From Dromiciops gliroides (lineage: Eukaryota > Chordata > Mammalia > Microbiotheria > Microbiotheriidae), in assembly GCF_019393635.1 (NCBI RefSeq), contig NC_057866.1, forward strand, positions 230,777,359 to 230,841,358: a DNA stretch of 64,000 nt, read 5' to 3'. Positions 11,701 through 22,642 of the stretch are shown one piece after another. A program made the translations under genes and the position numbers. Below the pieces are notes generated by a model. That model was not told the DNA's origin. It saw only the letters and a list, made by a program, of their open reading frames with translations, and searched no databases. Position 1 is the first letter of the stretch, and the number at the start of each line of letters is the position of its first letter.

Positions 11701-11839
11701 ATAGTTTCTAACTAGACTGTAGGTACCACATCCTTAATTTGACCCAGTCATAGGACCAAGGTTTCCCCACCAGAAGTAGTCTTTCCTATTGCTAGTCATT
11801 TTAACTTTTGTCCTGCCACTAAGCTCAGGAGGAGTGAGT

Positions 11840-11905
11840 TTGAAGCCTCTGTGCAACATGACATCATTGGTCCTCTTCAAAAACAAAGGATGAACAAAAC
11901 CAATA
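11840..11905 (+). repeat. RTE-type 3' tail fragment
   Basis: ATGACATCATTGGTCCTCTTC..AAAGGATGAACAAAACC is the sense form of the tail seen in antisense at 20463, 33236 and 39770. Confidence 0.6.
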
Positions 11906-11924
11906 GTCTCTTCTCAATGGCAAA

Positions 11925-12190
11925 TTAAAGCTGTCTCTGGGACCAAATTGGCTCCTTCCGCTCTCAATGAAGCTTCCTGGTCATGTAGGGGTATAGAAAG
12001 TCCCACCAAGTGGATCTGGCACTCTTCCAACTTGGTGAATGCCCAAAGACCACCATACCCTGCTCTGCTGACCAGAAGAGACCAAGGAATGGCCATGGCC
12101 AGAGAAGCTACTACCTCTCTGATGTATAACCCTGCCGTGTTAGCCCAATTAAACCTCCTTCTGTTAACTGTTCAATGGCTTGTCCCAACA
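11925..12190 (+). mobile_element. Possible LTR-like relic
   Basis: End AATTAAACCTCCTTCTGTTAACT resembles the AACCTCCTTTTGTTAACT of the candidate LTR at 36754-37147. No TSD or clear start found. Confidence 0.25.
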
Positions 12191-12945
12191 CTGAACCTGA
12201 ACAAAGTGGGTCCTACAGTCAGGCCCGCCCCTACCATCCTCCAGCACCTCTCCCAGTGATGAGCTCAGGAACGTTCTCTTTTTCACTTCCCAGATGGAAA
12301 GTGTGATATAATTATGTTAGAATTCCATGGAGAAAGATACTATTAACGTATGAAAAGGTTAGGTTTACAGCTGCCAGCAACTTCAGCACACTCAGGGAAG
12401 CCTTCACTGTAGTCACATCTTCCTTCTGCTTCTTAATTTTGCTCCCCTACTTTAAGTAAGATTGTGAGAGGTCACCAAGGATTATGATAAAAAGAATTAG
12501 TATCCATATAATTAATTATTATTAATTTTACCATTAGGTGCTTGCTCAAAGAGGGAAGATACTCCAGGTTGGCTTAAGGACAAAGAGCATGATGATAGAA
12601 TTTTAATAGGAGACTGAGGCTAAGCTAGATGCTTAAGAAATACCATTAGACCTTGAGAAATTTTCTACTCCGTCTATGTCTCTTGCCTCCTCCCTGCACC
12701 TCCCATTCATATAAATTAGCTTCTGTCTTAATGTGGAAGACCTGATGGGAAGGTTTTTAGTCATTTTAAATGTCAGGAGATTCTTCTTGGTATCTGTGCC
12801 AGGACTTCCTTACTGCCATGTGTTTCACGGAGGTGAAGCTGTTAGGAGAAACATGATTCCTGGCACTGAAGTGACCCCTTCTTTCCTTGTCCAGAATCCT
12901 GTGCCTCAAATTTCTTCCCCTCTTTAGTCTAGAGAAAACAAGAGA
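12191..12945. other. No recognised feature
   Basis: Unassigned sequence. Confidence 0.5.
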
Positions 12946-13062
12946 ATCTATATCTATATATTTATGTGTGTATTGTATATGTACATATGTGTATGTATAT
13001 ACATACATACACATATGTGCATGTGTATATATGTATGTACATATATACGTGTATACATGTGT
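12946..13062. repeat. TATG/TACA simple sequence
   Basis: Imperfect alternating TATATG and ACATAC units. Confidence 0.85.
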
Positions 13063-13079
13063 TTCAAATTCTATATTCC

Positions 13080-13215
13080 TATCTAATGATTACTACACTC
13101 TGACCTTGGGCAAATCACTTGGCTTCCCATTTCTTACTAATCTCATCTGTAAAATGGGGTAAGGCAGGGAGAGGTTGCACGAGGTCCCTTCCTGCTCTAG
13201 GTTATGGAATATAGA
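13080..13215 (+). repeat. MIR 3' half
   Basis: CTCTGACCTTGGGCAAATCAC, CATCTGTAAAATGGGG, GAGGTCCCTTCCTGCTCTAG. Confidence 0.8.
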
Positions 13216-13224
13216 TTTAGAGCA

Positions 13225-13376
13225 GGAAGAGATCATTGAATACAACACTTCCATTTTTGTATAGGAGTATACTGAAACCCAGGAAGGTCAAAGGACTGAA
13301 TGGTTGAGGCAGGATTTGAATGTGGGTCTTTCTGACTTTAAGTCTAGTGCCCCATCCATCATACCATGCTGTCTCT
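13225..13376 (-). repeat. MIR, antisense
   Basis: ACTGAAACCCAGGAAGGTC, GAGGCAGGATTTGAATGTGG. Confidence 0.75.
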
Positions 13377-13644
13377 TATATATAAGCTTTTGAAAGAAAA
13401 AGTAACCCCCTTCTCTCCCCCCATTTATGTATCATTATTGACAAATGCAGTCCATTAATCCTCATTATGATTTGTCTCAGGTGTCCATGGTGCATTAGGA
13501 GAAAGAGGCAGGGATAAGAAAGAAGAATGTTTCTGACTCTGCTAATGCCCATCCTCAGATCACTGAACCTGACTTCTTTGGTCAATAATGGTGTCCTGAA
13601 TACATATATTTTGGAAAATAAAATTCTGTTAAGAAATAATGGTA

Positions 13645-13796
13645 GGGGGCAGCTAGGTGGTGCAGTGGATAGAGCACCGGCCCTGGAGTCAGGAGTACCT
13701 GTGTTCAAATCTGGCCTCAGACACTTAACACTTACTAGCTGTGTGACCCTGGGCAAGTCACTTAACCCCAATTGCCTCACTAAAAAAACAAAAAAA
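13645..13796 (+). mobile_element. Short CORE-SINE, first of a stacked pair
   Basis: Preceded by AAGAAATAATGGTA (13631-13644) and followed by the same 14 bp (13797-13810). Confidence 0.95.
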
Positions 13797-13810
13797 AAGA
13801 AATAATGGTA

Positions 13811-13961
13811 GGGCAGCTAGGTGGCACAGTGGATAAAGCACCAGCCCTGGATTCAGGAGGACCTGAGTTCAAATCTGACCTCAGACACTTGACACTTACT
13901 AGCTATGTGACCCTGGGAAAGTCACTTAACCCCAATTGCCTCACTAAAAAAACAAACAAAA
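13811..13961 (+). mobile_element. Short CORE-SINE, second of a stacked pair
   Basis: Preceded by AAGAAATAATGGTA (13797-13810) and followed by AAGAAATAATGGT (13962-13974). Different diagnostic bases from its neighbour (ATTCAGGAGGACC versus GTCAGGAGTACC), so two separate insertions, not a duplication. Confidence 0.95.
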
Positions 13962-14039
13962 AAGAAATAATGGTGTCCTGGTTATCATTCTTCATTTGTG
14001 AAATGAGAGTGATACCAAAATGACATCATTATGTTGGGG

Positions 14040-15050
14040 TCAAGGTACAGTGTGTCTGACTGTGGCTGATGTGAGCTCAGAAGACTCTAGCACAGATCAG
14101 GCACAAAAAGTCCACATGAACATTTGGAATGGATATGTCTCTAAATTTGCATACTTCACAGTTCTTTTGAGCTGTTGCAATTCTGCTTTGTTCATGGAGC
14201 ACAATGCCTTCTTCGATGTAGGTATGCCATGCTGGTGGTGTCTCTCACATCACACAATTGATTCCAAAGTTCTTCTGAGAGATCTTGAAAATGTCCTTCT
14301 GATCTCCAAGTAAGTGCTTGCCTTGTATATGTTCTCCATAAAATAGTGTTTTAGTCAAATATATATTTGTCATTTGAACAACATGGCCAGCCCATTAGAG
14401 TTGCGCTCACTGCAGTAGAGTTTGAATGCTTGGCAGTTCACCTTGAGAAAGGACTTCAGTATCTGGTACATTATCTTGCCAGGTGATCTTCATAATCTTC
14501 CTAAGACAATTCAAATGGAAGAGATTTGGCTTCCTGGCATAGTGCTAGTAGACTGTCCAAATTTCACAGGCATATAGCCATGAGATCAGCACAACCAGCT
14601 CTTTCAACCTTCAGTTTGGTACGCAGCCTCTTCTCTTCCACACTGTTTGGAGCCTCCCAAACAGTGAATTAACTCTGGCAATGCATATGAATTTTATCAT
14701 TTTTCTGTACATCCCTGGAAAGTATACTTCCAAGGTAAGTGAACTAATCCATAACATTCAGAATTTCTCCATTTGCTACAACCAATTGTTGGCTGGTGAA
14801 GAACGTGTCTTTTCTTCGTGTTGTCAAGCCAAAATTAGCAAAAGCAGCAGAGAATTGGTCTATGCTTTGTTGCACAATCATATGCAAACAAAATTGCTCA
14901 CCAACTTCCCCTCTGTTTTATTTTTGGCTTGCAGCCTTTTCAAGTTAAATAATTTAATAGTCAGTGAGGTAGCTGACCTTGATGCCATTTTGGTCTTCAT
15001 TGAAAGCATCCAATAACATCACTGAAAATATTATGATAAAAAGCATGAGA
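14040..15050 (-). mobile_element. RTE-like LINE, reverse transcriptase C-terminal part
   Basis: Minus-strand reading, with frameshifts, follows a non-LTR reverse transcriptase: FSVMLLDAFNEDQNGIKV, KLFNLKRLQAK, FSAAFANFGLTT, NVMDQFTYLGSILSRDVQ, KLKVERAG. The element continues after the HAL1-like insertion at 18802-19260. The catalytic FADD region is damaged by a frameshift, so this is a dead copy. Clade assignment (RTE-like) is from remembered motif order. Confidence 0.75.
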
Positions 15051-15754
15051 GAGGCAGAGCCAAGATGGCAGAGGAAAGGCAGTGACTTGCCTGAGCTCTC
15101 CCCAAGACCCCTCCAAATACATTCCAATAATGCCATAGGACAATTCCTGGAGCATTAAAACCCACAAAAGGACAGCGTGAAATCATCTTCCAGACAAAGA
15201 CAACTTAGAAGGTTGGTGGGAAAGGTCTGTTGTACCTGGGTGAGAGTCCAGCCCAGGCCACACCAGAGCAGACTCAACCCTAGCACAAACCCAGCCACAG
15301 CTACAGAAACCTGGGAGCAGACCCTGGAGCCTCTGAATCAGCTATAGCAGCAAATACATCTGTAATTCAGCCCACAGATGGTCAGAGGGTTGGACAGCTG
15401 GCCAGAAGGAGATTATAGGGGTCTCTGTTGTTTTGCCCCAGTCTTGGGTGGTGGTCACAGGTGGGGGAGGAGCACAAGCACACAAGAGCTTGTAGCCACA
15501 GTGGAGCAGAATTCTGCTCATAGTTCCAGGGCAGAAAAGCAGGCCTGTGGTGGCTGGCAGACCAGAGCAAAGGCCAGGAGAGTGGTAAACATACCTCGCC
15601 TTAAATTGTACCAACTGGGAAGAACTAAAAACTTACAAATTCCTAGAAGTATCTCCAAAAACAGCTGCTCAAACCCCCTGAAGCTTGGGAAAGTGGGCCT
15701 TCCACCCTGGGAGCAGTTCCTCACTTTAACAATGTCAAGAAATAGGCTGGGAAA

Positions 15755-16925
15755 ATGAGCAAACAGAAAAAAAGGCTGACCCTAGAAAATTTCTATGGTG
15801 ACAAGGAAGATCAAAATACACCCTCAGAAGAAGATAACAAAGTCAAAGATTCTACATCTAAAGCTTCCAAAGAAAATATGAATTGGTCTCAGGCCATAGA
15901 AGGGCTCATAAAGGACTTTGAAAATAAAGTAAAAGGGGCAGCTAGGTGGTGCAGTGGATAGAGCACCGGTCCTGGGTTCAGGAGGACCTGAGTTCAAACC
16001 CAGCCTCAGACACTTGACACTTACTAACTGTGTGACCCTGGGTGAGTCACTTAACCCCAATTGCCTCACCAAAAAAAAATTCCCCCCAAAAAGAAAGAAA
16101 ATAAAGAGAAGAAAAGATGGAAAGAGAAATGAGAGTGATACCAAAAAATCATGAAAAAAAGTCAACAGCTTGGTAAAGTAGACCAAAAAAATACTGAAGA
16201 AAATAACACCTTAAAAAATATACTGGACCAAATGGTAAAGGAGGTAAAAAACCCAATGAGGAAAAGAATGCCTTGCAAAGTCAAATTGGCCAAATGAAAA
16301 AGGAGGTACAAAAGCTCTCTGAAGAAAATAATTCCTTAAAAATTAGGATTGAGCAAATGGAAGCTAATAACTTAATGAGAAATCAAGAAAAAATAAAGCA
16401 AAACCAAAAGAATGAAAAAAATAGAAGGCAATGTGAAATATCTCCTTGGAAAAACAACTGACTTGGAAAATAGATTCGAGAGAAATAATTTGAAAATTAT
16501 TGGACTACCTGAAAACCATGAATAAAAAACAGCCTAGACATCATCTTCCAAGAAATTGTCAGGGAAAATTGCCCTCATATTCTAGAACCAGAAGGTAAAA
16601 TAGAAATTAAAATAATCCACTGATCACCTCCTGAAAGATATCCCAAAATAAAAACTCCCAGGTATAGTATAGCCAAATTCCAGAGCTCTCAGGTCAAAGA
16701 GAAAATATTGCAAACTGTCAAAAAGAAATAATTCAAGTACTGTGGAGGCACAGTCAGGAAAATACAAGATCTAGCAGCTTCTACATTAAAAGATCAGAGG
16801 ACTTGGAATATGATATTCCAGAAGGCAAAGGAATTGGGATTACAACCAAAAATCAACTATCTAGAAAAACTGAGTATAATCCTTCAGGGGGATTTGAAAA
16901 TGAAAGAGGGGACTTTCAGGCATTC
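15755..16925 (+). pseudogene. ORF1-like frame of the HAL1-like element, broken
   Basis: Starts MSKQKKRLTLENFYGD, followed by NMNWSQAIEGLIKDFENKVK, then a SINE at 15936-16095. After it the coiled coil resumes (16273-16461: IGQMKKEVQKLSEENNSLK, heptad leucines/isoleucines). The RRM and C-terminal part (16540-16925) has several stops and frameshifts but still shows QPRHHLPRNCQ-type and KENIANCQK-type decayed stretches that align with the better-preserved copy at 30321. L1 ORF1p is an RNA-binding trimer; this copy cannot be made. Confidence 0.75.
15936..16095 (+). mobile_element. Short CORE-SINE inside HAL1-like ORF1
   Basis: Flanked by GAAAATAAAG (TSD) on both sides; the ORF1 frame is interrupted at Lys of ENKVK. 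Confidence 0.92.
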
Positions 16926-16926
16926 T

Positions 16927-17081
16927 TTTTTTTCTTTTGTCTTTTTTGCAGGGCAATGAGGGTTAAGTGACTTGTCTAGGGTCACACAGCTAGGAAATGT
17001 CAAATGTCTGAGGTCAGATTTGAATTCAGGTCCTCCTGAATCCAGGGCCTATACTTTATCCACTGCACTACCTAGCTGCCC
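16927..17081 (-). mobile_element. Short CORE-SINE inside HAL1-like element
   Basis: T-rich left end and CTACCTAGCTGCCCC right end. Tail variant GCAGGGCAATGAGGG. TSD not clear. Confidence 0.92.
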
Positions 17082-18599
17082 CTTAATTATAAGACCTGAG
17101 CTAAACAGAAAATTTGACTTTCAGAAGCATAAAAAGTTAAACAGAAAAAAGAAATCAAAAGGGATATTAAAAGGTTAAACTGTTTACATCCCTACATGGG
17201 AAGATAATACTTGTAACTCATAAGAACTTTCTCATTATTAGAGCTTTTATATGGAGTATATTTAGACAGAGGGTACAGGTGTGAGTGGAATATGAAGGGA
17301 TATCTTTCAAAAGAAAATTAAGGAGTGAGAGGGAGTGTTGGAATGGGGGGGAAATGGGGTAAAGTATCTTACATAAAAGAAACAAGAGAAAGCTTATATA
17401 ATGTAGGGGAAGATGGGGGAGGTGCTGGGGAGTGAGTGAATCTTACTCTCATCAGTATTGGCTCAAAGAGGGAATAACATACACACTTAATAGGGTATAG
17501 TAATCTTTCTTACTATGTAGGAAAGTAGGAGGGGAAAGGGATAAAGGGGGTATGTGTGATAGAAGGGAGGGCTTTTGGGGGATGGGGCAGTCAGAAGCAA
17601 AACACTTTTGATGAGGAACAGGGTGAAAGAAGATAGAAAATAGAGTAAATGTCATGGGGAGGGAATAGGATGGAGGGAAATACAGTTAGCAATAGTAACT
17701 GTGAAACAAAATTTGAAGCAAATTTGTCTGACAGGTCTTATTTCTCAAACACATAGAGAACTGAGTCAAATTTGTTAAAATAAGAGTCATTCCCCAATCG
17801 TTAGATTATCAAAAGAGATGAAGTTTTCAGATGAAATAATCAAAGCTACTAGAGCCATATAAAAATGCTCTAACTCACTATTGCTTGGAGAGATGCAGGT
17901 AAAAACAATTCTGGGGTACTACCACATACCTATTAGATTAGATGATAGGACATCAGAGGAAAATGACAAATGTTGTAAGGAATATGGGGAAAATGAGACA
18001 TTAATACACTCTTGATAAAGTTGTAAACTGATTCAAACATTCTGTAGAGCAATTTGGAACTATGGCCAAAGGACTATAGGACCATGCATACTCTTTGACC
18101 TAGTAATACCACTACTGGGTTGGTATCCAAAAACAAATAAAAAGCAAAAAGCTGAATTTGAAATTTAGGAGATGCCCATCAATTTGGAAATAATGAGCAG
18201 GATGCTATCAGAAAAACCTAGAGAGACTTACATGAGCTGATGCAAAGTGAAATGTACTGTACACAAAGTAGCAGCAATATTGTAAAATGATCAGCTGTGA
18301 ATAACTTGGCTATTTTCAGCAATACAATGATCCAAGACAACTCTGAAGAACTTAAGAAAAATGCAATCCATCTCCAGAGAGGAAGCTGATGGTGTCTAAA
18401 TACAGATTGAAGGATAATTTTTTACTTCCATTTTCTTAAGTTTTTTGGTCTGTTTTCTTTCATAACCTGACTAATATGGAGATGTTTTGCATGACTACAC
18501 ATGTATAATTTTATATTGAATTGCTTGTGTTCTTGAGGGAGGGTGGAGAGGGAAGGAGGAGGAGAATTTGGAACACAAAGTTTTAAAAATCAATGTTAA

Positions 18600-18732
18600 G
18601 GATAGAGCACCGGCCCTGGAGTCAGGAGTACCTGAGTTCAAATCCGGCCTCAGACACTTAACACTTACTAGCTGTGTGGCCCTCGGCAAGTCACTTAACC
18701 CCAATTGCCTCACTAAAAAAATAAATTAAATA
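18600..18732 (+). mobile_element. 5'-truncated short CORE-SINE in HAL1-like 3' end
   Basis: Lacks about the first 20 bases of the head; begins GATAGAGCACCGG. Exact TSD AAAAATCAATGTTAA at 18585-18599 and 18733-18747, so the truncation dates from integration. Confidence 0.95.
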
Positions 18733-18801
18733 AAAAATCAATGTTAAAATTGTTATTACATATAATTTGGGAAAAAATAAAATTCTAAATTAAAAAAAAA
18801 C

Positions 18802-19260
18802 CATGAGATCAAGTACACAGCCCTGTTTCACTCCCTTGGTGACTGTGAAAGCACAAGAACAACATTCATTATGCAGAACCCAGGCAAGCATGCCTCCATC
18901 AAACTGGTATACAATACTATTGAACTTGTCCAAGCAACCAAATTTTTTTTTTTAGTGAGGCAGTTGGGGTTAAGTGACTTGCCCAGGGTCACACAGCTAG
19001 TAAGTGTTAAGTGTCTGAGGCCGGATTTGAACTCAGGTACACCTGACTTCAGGGCCAGTGCTCTATCCACTGTGCCACCTAGCTGCCCCCAGGCAACCAA
19101 ATTTTGCCATGATCTTACACAAGCCCTCATAACTGGTAGTATCAAAGGCTTTGATCAGATTGATGAACATGGTGGATAGACCTCTGCTTTGTCCTGGCAT
19201 TTCTCCTGGACTTGTTGGGCAGCAAACAACTAATGTCCTATGTTCAAACTGGAGAGTTGT
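18802..19260 (-). mobile_element. RTE-like LINE, continuation
   Basis: Minus-strand reading gives FINLIKAFDTTSYEGLCKIM, KFGC, QFDGGMLAWV and VTKGVKQGCVL, i.e. the D-x-KAFD and GVKQGCVL blocks of the reverse transcriptase, N-terminal to the part at 14040-15050. Confidence 0.8.
18947..19089 (-). mobile_element. Short CORE-SINE in RTE-like LINE
   Basis: TSD CAAGCAACCAAATTTT (18931-18946) / CAGGCAACCAAATTTT (19090-19105), one mismatch. Confidence 0.95.
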
Positions 19261-19439
19261 AGCATTTAAAAAAAATTTTTTTTAATAATATGACCTTGGC
19301 TAGTGCTTTCTAAAGCATTAAGAATAAGTTGATGCATTTATCAGAAGGTAAGAATTTTCCTGAAATACTAATGTCTATTCATGTAATTTCTAAGCTAGTC
19401 TGACCATGAAACATTTTTGGGCTTGAAACATCCACATGG

Positions 19440-19850
19440 AATCCACAAATCCTCACTGTCATCCTTGACTCTTTGCTTGCACACTCATCCCATATCTCCA
19501 GTCTGTTGTCAAATCTTTTCTATCCTACCTTCCCCATACCTCTCATATCTATTCCCTTCTCTCCCTTCATACTTCCATCACCTTGATGCAGGCCCTCATC
19601 CCTGAACTATTGCAATAGTCTTCTGGTTGGGCTTCCTATCTCAAGTCAGAGACACTTCAATCCAACCTCTGCTCAGCATCCAAACTCCATTTCCAAAAAG
19701 TTCATGTCTGACCATGTTACCCCCTCACCCCAGTCAATAAACTCCAGTGGCTTTAAACATTAAGCTCTCTATTTGTTATTTAAAATCCTTCATTACCTGA
19801 CTCTTCTTACCTTTCCAGTCTTCTTATCCATTGTAGGAAGGGACCTTTGT
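19440..19850 (+). repeat. L2 LINE
   Basis: CTATTGCAATAGTCTTCTGG, CATGTCTGACCATGTTACCCC, AATAAACTCCAGTGGCTTT, CTTTCCAGTCTTCTTA in L2 order. Confidence 0.85.
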
Positions 19851-20194
19851 TTTAAAAATGAAGAGACTGAGGTCCAAAGTACTTTTCTAATAGCCCTAGA
19901 TAATTTTTCAGGCATTTTTATCAGAACTTTTCTAGAAGACTCTGGGTCCTTTAGGAATAAGTACTACTATGTACTTATCAATGGATCATAGAGAATGATA
20001 GTGATTTTGGATTAGGTCTCCATGCCATCTCCCAATCATTTCCTCACCATCCAGTCCATTTTCTAGCTATCATCCTCATTTCTATGCCCTGCCCCACTTG
20101 GACTCTGGACTTTGCTCCTGGGTACCCCAACTCTGACAAGTAAGTTTTTTTATCTTGCCCAGAAACCACTTTCTACCCACAGCAGCACTGCTTC

Positions 20195-20335
20195 CAGCTT
20201 CCCTGAATGTCATTTTATCCCATTAGAATGTATGCTCCTTGAGGGCAGGGATTGCCATTACTTCCTTTATTTGTATCCCCAGCTCACAGAACAGTGCCTG
20301 GTACACAGAAAGCACACCATAAACATCCTCCCATT
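20195..20335 (+). repeat. L2 3' end
   Basis: TTAGAATGTATGCTCCTTGAGGGCAGGG, TTTGTATCCCCAGC, ACAGTGCCTGGTACACAG. Confidence 0.85.
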
Positions 20336-20379
20336 CAGGGCCACATCATAAAAATAATTTACCTCTAAATTTAGCTCAT

Positions 20380-20460
20380 GGGATCTAGAATTGGTACGAC
20401 ATTGGAGATGATCTAATCCAACCTCTTCATTTTATGGGTAAGGAAATTGAGGTCCAGAGA
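20380..20460 (-). repeat. MIR fragment, antisense
   Basis: TTTATGGGTAAGGAAATTGAGGTCCAGAGAAG. Confidence 0.7.
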
Positions 20461-20462
20461 AG

Positions 20463-21130
20463 TTGTAGTTTGTCCTTTGTTTTCGAAGAGAACCAATGAT
20501 ATCACTGGTGATGTCTTGACTAGGTTGTGATTTGGATTTAAGTGATGCAGAGTAGGACAGAGTCATCAGACTCACTCTGTCTTCCAGAGTCATCAAAGTC
20601 CAGTAGCAACTCAAAAGTCAAGATGAGTGCCAATGGCCCAGGATGATCTTGGTCTGTGATGTCTGACCAAGCTCTAAGTGCTCCACAGTACCTGCTTCAG
20701 CCACATTCTTGGCTGTTGGAATAAGTTGTTCTCCTTCACCCATTCACATGCTTTGGGTGGACATCCCCCTAACTCACTGGGTTTGAGGTCCATTGGTTAA
20801 CTACAACCTAGTTTAGCTCAGCCAACAAGACAGTTTACTAGGATGTGGCCATTTTGCATGTAACAGCTTCTTCTTCTTCTTTTTTTTTTTTTGCGGGGCA
20901 GCGAGGGTTAAGTGACTTGCCAGGGTCACATGACTAGTAAGTATCAAGTGTCTGAGGTCGGATCTGAACTCAGGTCCTCCTGAATCCAGGTCCAGTGCTT
21001 TATCCACTGCACCACCTAGCTGCCCCGCATGTAACAGCTTCTTGCAGCCACTGATGAGAGCTAAATGCCAGGTAGACACCAAAGATGGATGAGCAGTCCT
21101 GAGAAAGACTCAGTAGCCCCCACACCAGAG
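20463..21130 (-). mobile_element. Marsupial repeat with RTE-type tail, split by SINE
   Basis: Left end TTTGTCCTTTGTTTTCGAAG..GTGATTTGGATTTAAGTGA is the antisense of the tail shared with 33236-33568 and 39770-40076; the rest (GCCAATGGCCCAGGATG, GGTCCATTGGTTAACTAC) is a distinct body. Family name not known to me. Confidence 0.55.
20873..21026 (-). mobile_element. Short CORE-SINE
   Basis: Perfect 17-bp TSD GCATGTAACAGCTTCTT at 20856-20872 and 21027-21043. Confidence 0.96.
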
Positions 21131-21911
21131 GTTCTCATGCTTCCTGAACACCCCATATTCCCAAGAGAAGAATAGAACAATTATTCAAATTTAAAGCACA
21201 AAAGATCCTAAAGGAAATATTTTAGCTTAAGAGAGTCTTTTAAATACAACAATCCCGTATAAGGCAAAGGATCCATTAAGTAAATAAGATGTTTATATAT
21301 GGCATCTTCTGATGGTCTCAGTGGCATTCACTGTGTTCATCAAGTCAGAGAATCCAAATCCTGCCTTTTAAGACAACAATGAACCAGCTCCCAAGTCTCT
21401 TTACACTTCGGAAATCCATCTGGTGTTAAAGAGCAGCATCTACTTGTTGGATACGCTGTGTACCCTGAAGACTTAAAGAAGAATAAGATTGTTTTTAATT
21501 TGACCAGTCAAGTTCAATGAGCTTAGCAAATGAAGCACCAGACACAGTAAAAGTTATAAGTGACTACATCTCTGTCTGGAATTTTGAGGACAAGCTTTGT
21601 TAGTTGTCAGGTCCTTTCTCCTAGGCGCTGAGACTACCTGAACTATGCATCTTTATTTGACCTCTTACTTTCAGTATATTTTTTGCTATAAAAAGCTTTC
21701 TAGTAAAGTGTCTTTTGTAGGATGAAGGTATTACATGAATGAAAACTTGCCCTCTTGCTCACCAATAATGTAACTTGTCTCTGCTTTCTGTTCAGGTTTA
21801 TATGTCTAGGATGTCTATTAACAGACAGCAGTAATGATGATGATGGAGGAGGAGAAGGAGGAGGAGATAAATTAATAGGAGGAAGATTTATGATTCTTCT
21901 AGGTATGGAAG
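21131..21911. other. No recognised feature
   Basis: Unassigned sequence with a GGAGGA tract near 21845. Confidence 0.5.
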
Positions 21912-22160
21912 ACAGGCAGCTAGCTAAGTGGTTTTGTGGATAGAGTGCCTAGAGATAGGAATACTTGCGTTCAAATTCAGCATCAGAGGATGCTGGGATT
22001 TGTGTGACCTTGGGCAAGTCACTTAACCACTGTTCGCCTTGGTTCCCTCAAGTATAAAATAAGGATAGTAATAATACCTGCCTCCCAAGAGTTGTTGTGA
22101 AGACCTAATGAGACATTAACAACATGTTGAGCATGTGGTAAATATTTAATCCATGCTTGT
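21912..22160 (+). repeat. MIR-type CORE-SINE
   Basis: CAGCTAGCTAAGTGG head, GTGTGACCTTGGGCAAGTCAC core, GTTGTTGTGAAGACCTAATG tail. Confidence 0.85.
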
Positions 22161-22224
22161 TTCTTTCCTTTCTCCCTCCCTCCAGAAGCTCAAAAAGCAT
22201 CCTGCCTATGACTCAGTTCTAGTA

Positions 22225-22350
22225 CTAGGCAGTCACTTGATAGATGTAGAGGTAAAGTGACTTGTCTAGCTCCAAAGCAGAATTTGAATCCAGGTCTTCC
22301 TAACTTTAGGACAAGTACACTGTCACTACCTGTGTTACCTCTACCATTCT
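22225..22350 (-). repeat. MIR, antisense
   Basis: AAAGTGACTTGTCTAGC, AATTTGAATCCAGGTCTTCC. Confidence 0.75.
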
Positions 22351-22439
22351 AATATGTGAAAATGCAAAGGATCTGTAATTTTATCTATATGAGGACCTCC
22401 AAATGTGGAAACTCCTACTGATACAACAGCCTGTCTATC

Positions 22440-22600
22440 ACTTAACAGATAAGTCTTAGGGAGCTATCTGAGGCACAGAATGGTTAAAAATGACTTGCCA
22501 TGGGTCACATAACTGGTTAGTGACAGAAAAAGAACTTGAACTCATGCCTTCCTGATTTCAAACCCAGCATGCTAAACACTATGACACACTGTCTCTATAG
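22440..22600 (-). repeat. MIR, antisense
   Basis: AATGACTTGCCATGGGTCACA, GAACTTGAACTCATGCCTTCC. Confidence 0.75.
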
Positions 22601-22642
22601 TATTAATGATTATAATCATTATAATTATAATTATAATCATCA

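Larger units (their letters stand above)
15051..18801 (+). mobile_element. HAL1-like (half-L1) retrotransposon, near full length
   Basis: Begins GAGGCAGAGCCAAGATGGCAG, the usual marsupial L1-type 5' end, and ends in an A-run at 18800. The target, an antisense RTE LINE, carries CATGAGA at 15044-15050 and again at 18802-18808. Order inside: 5' UTR (15051-15754), an ORF1-like frame (15755 to about 16925), a G-rich non-coding stretch (17190-17700), a remnant of the L1 ORF2 C terminus (about 17720-18300) and a 3' UTR. Endonuclease and reverse transcriptase regions are absent, so it must have used L1 enzymes. Three younger SINEs interrupt it. Confidence 0.8.
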
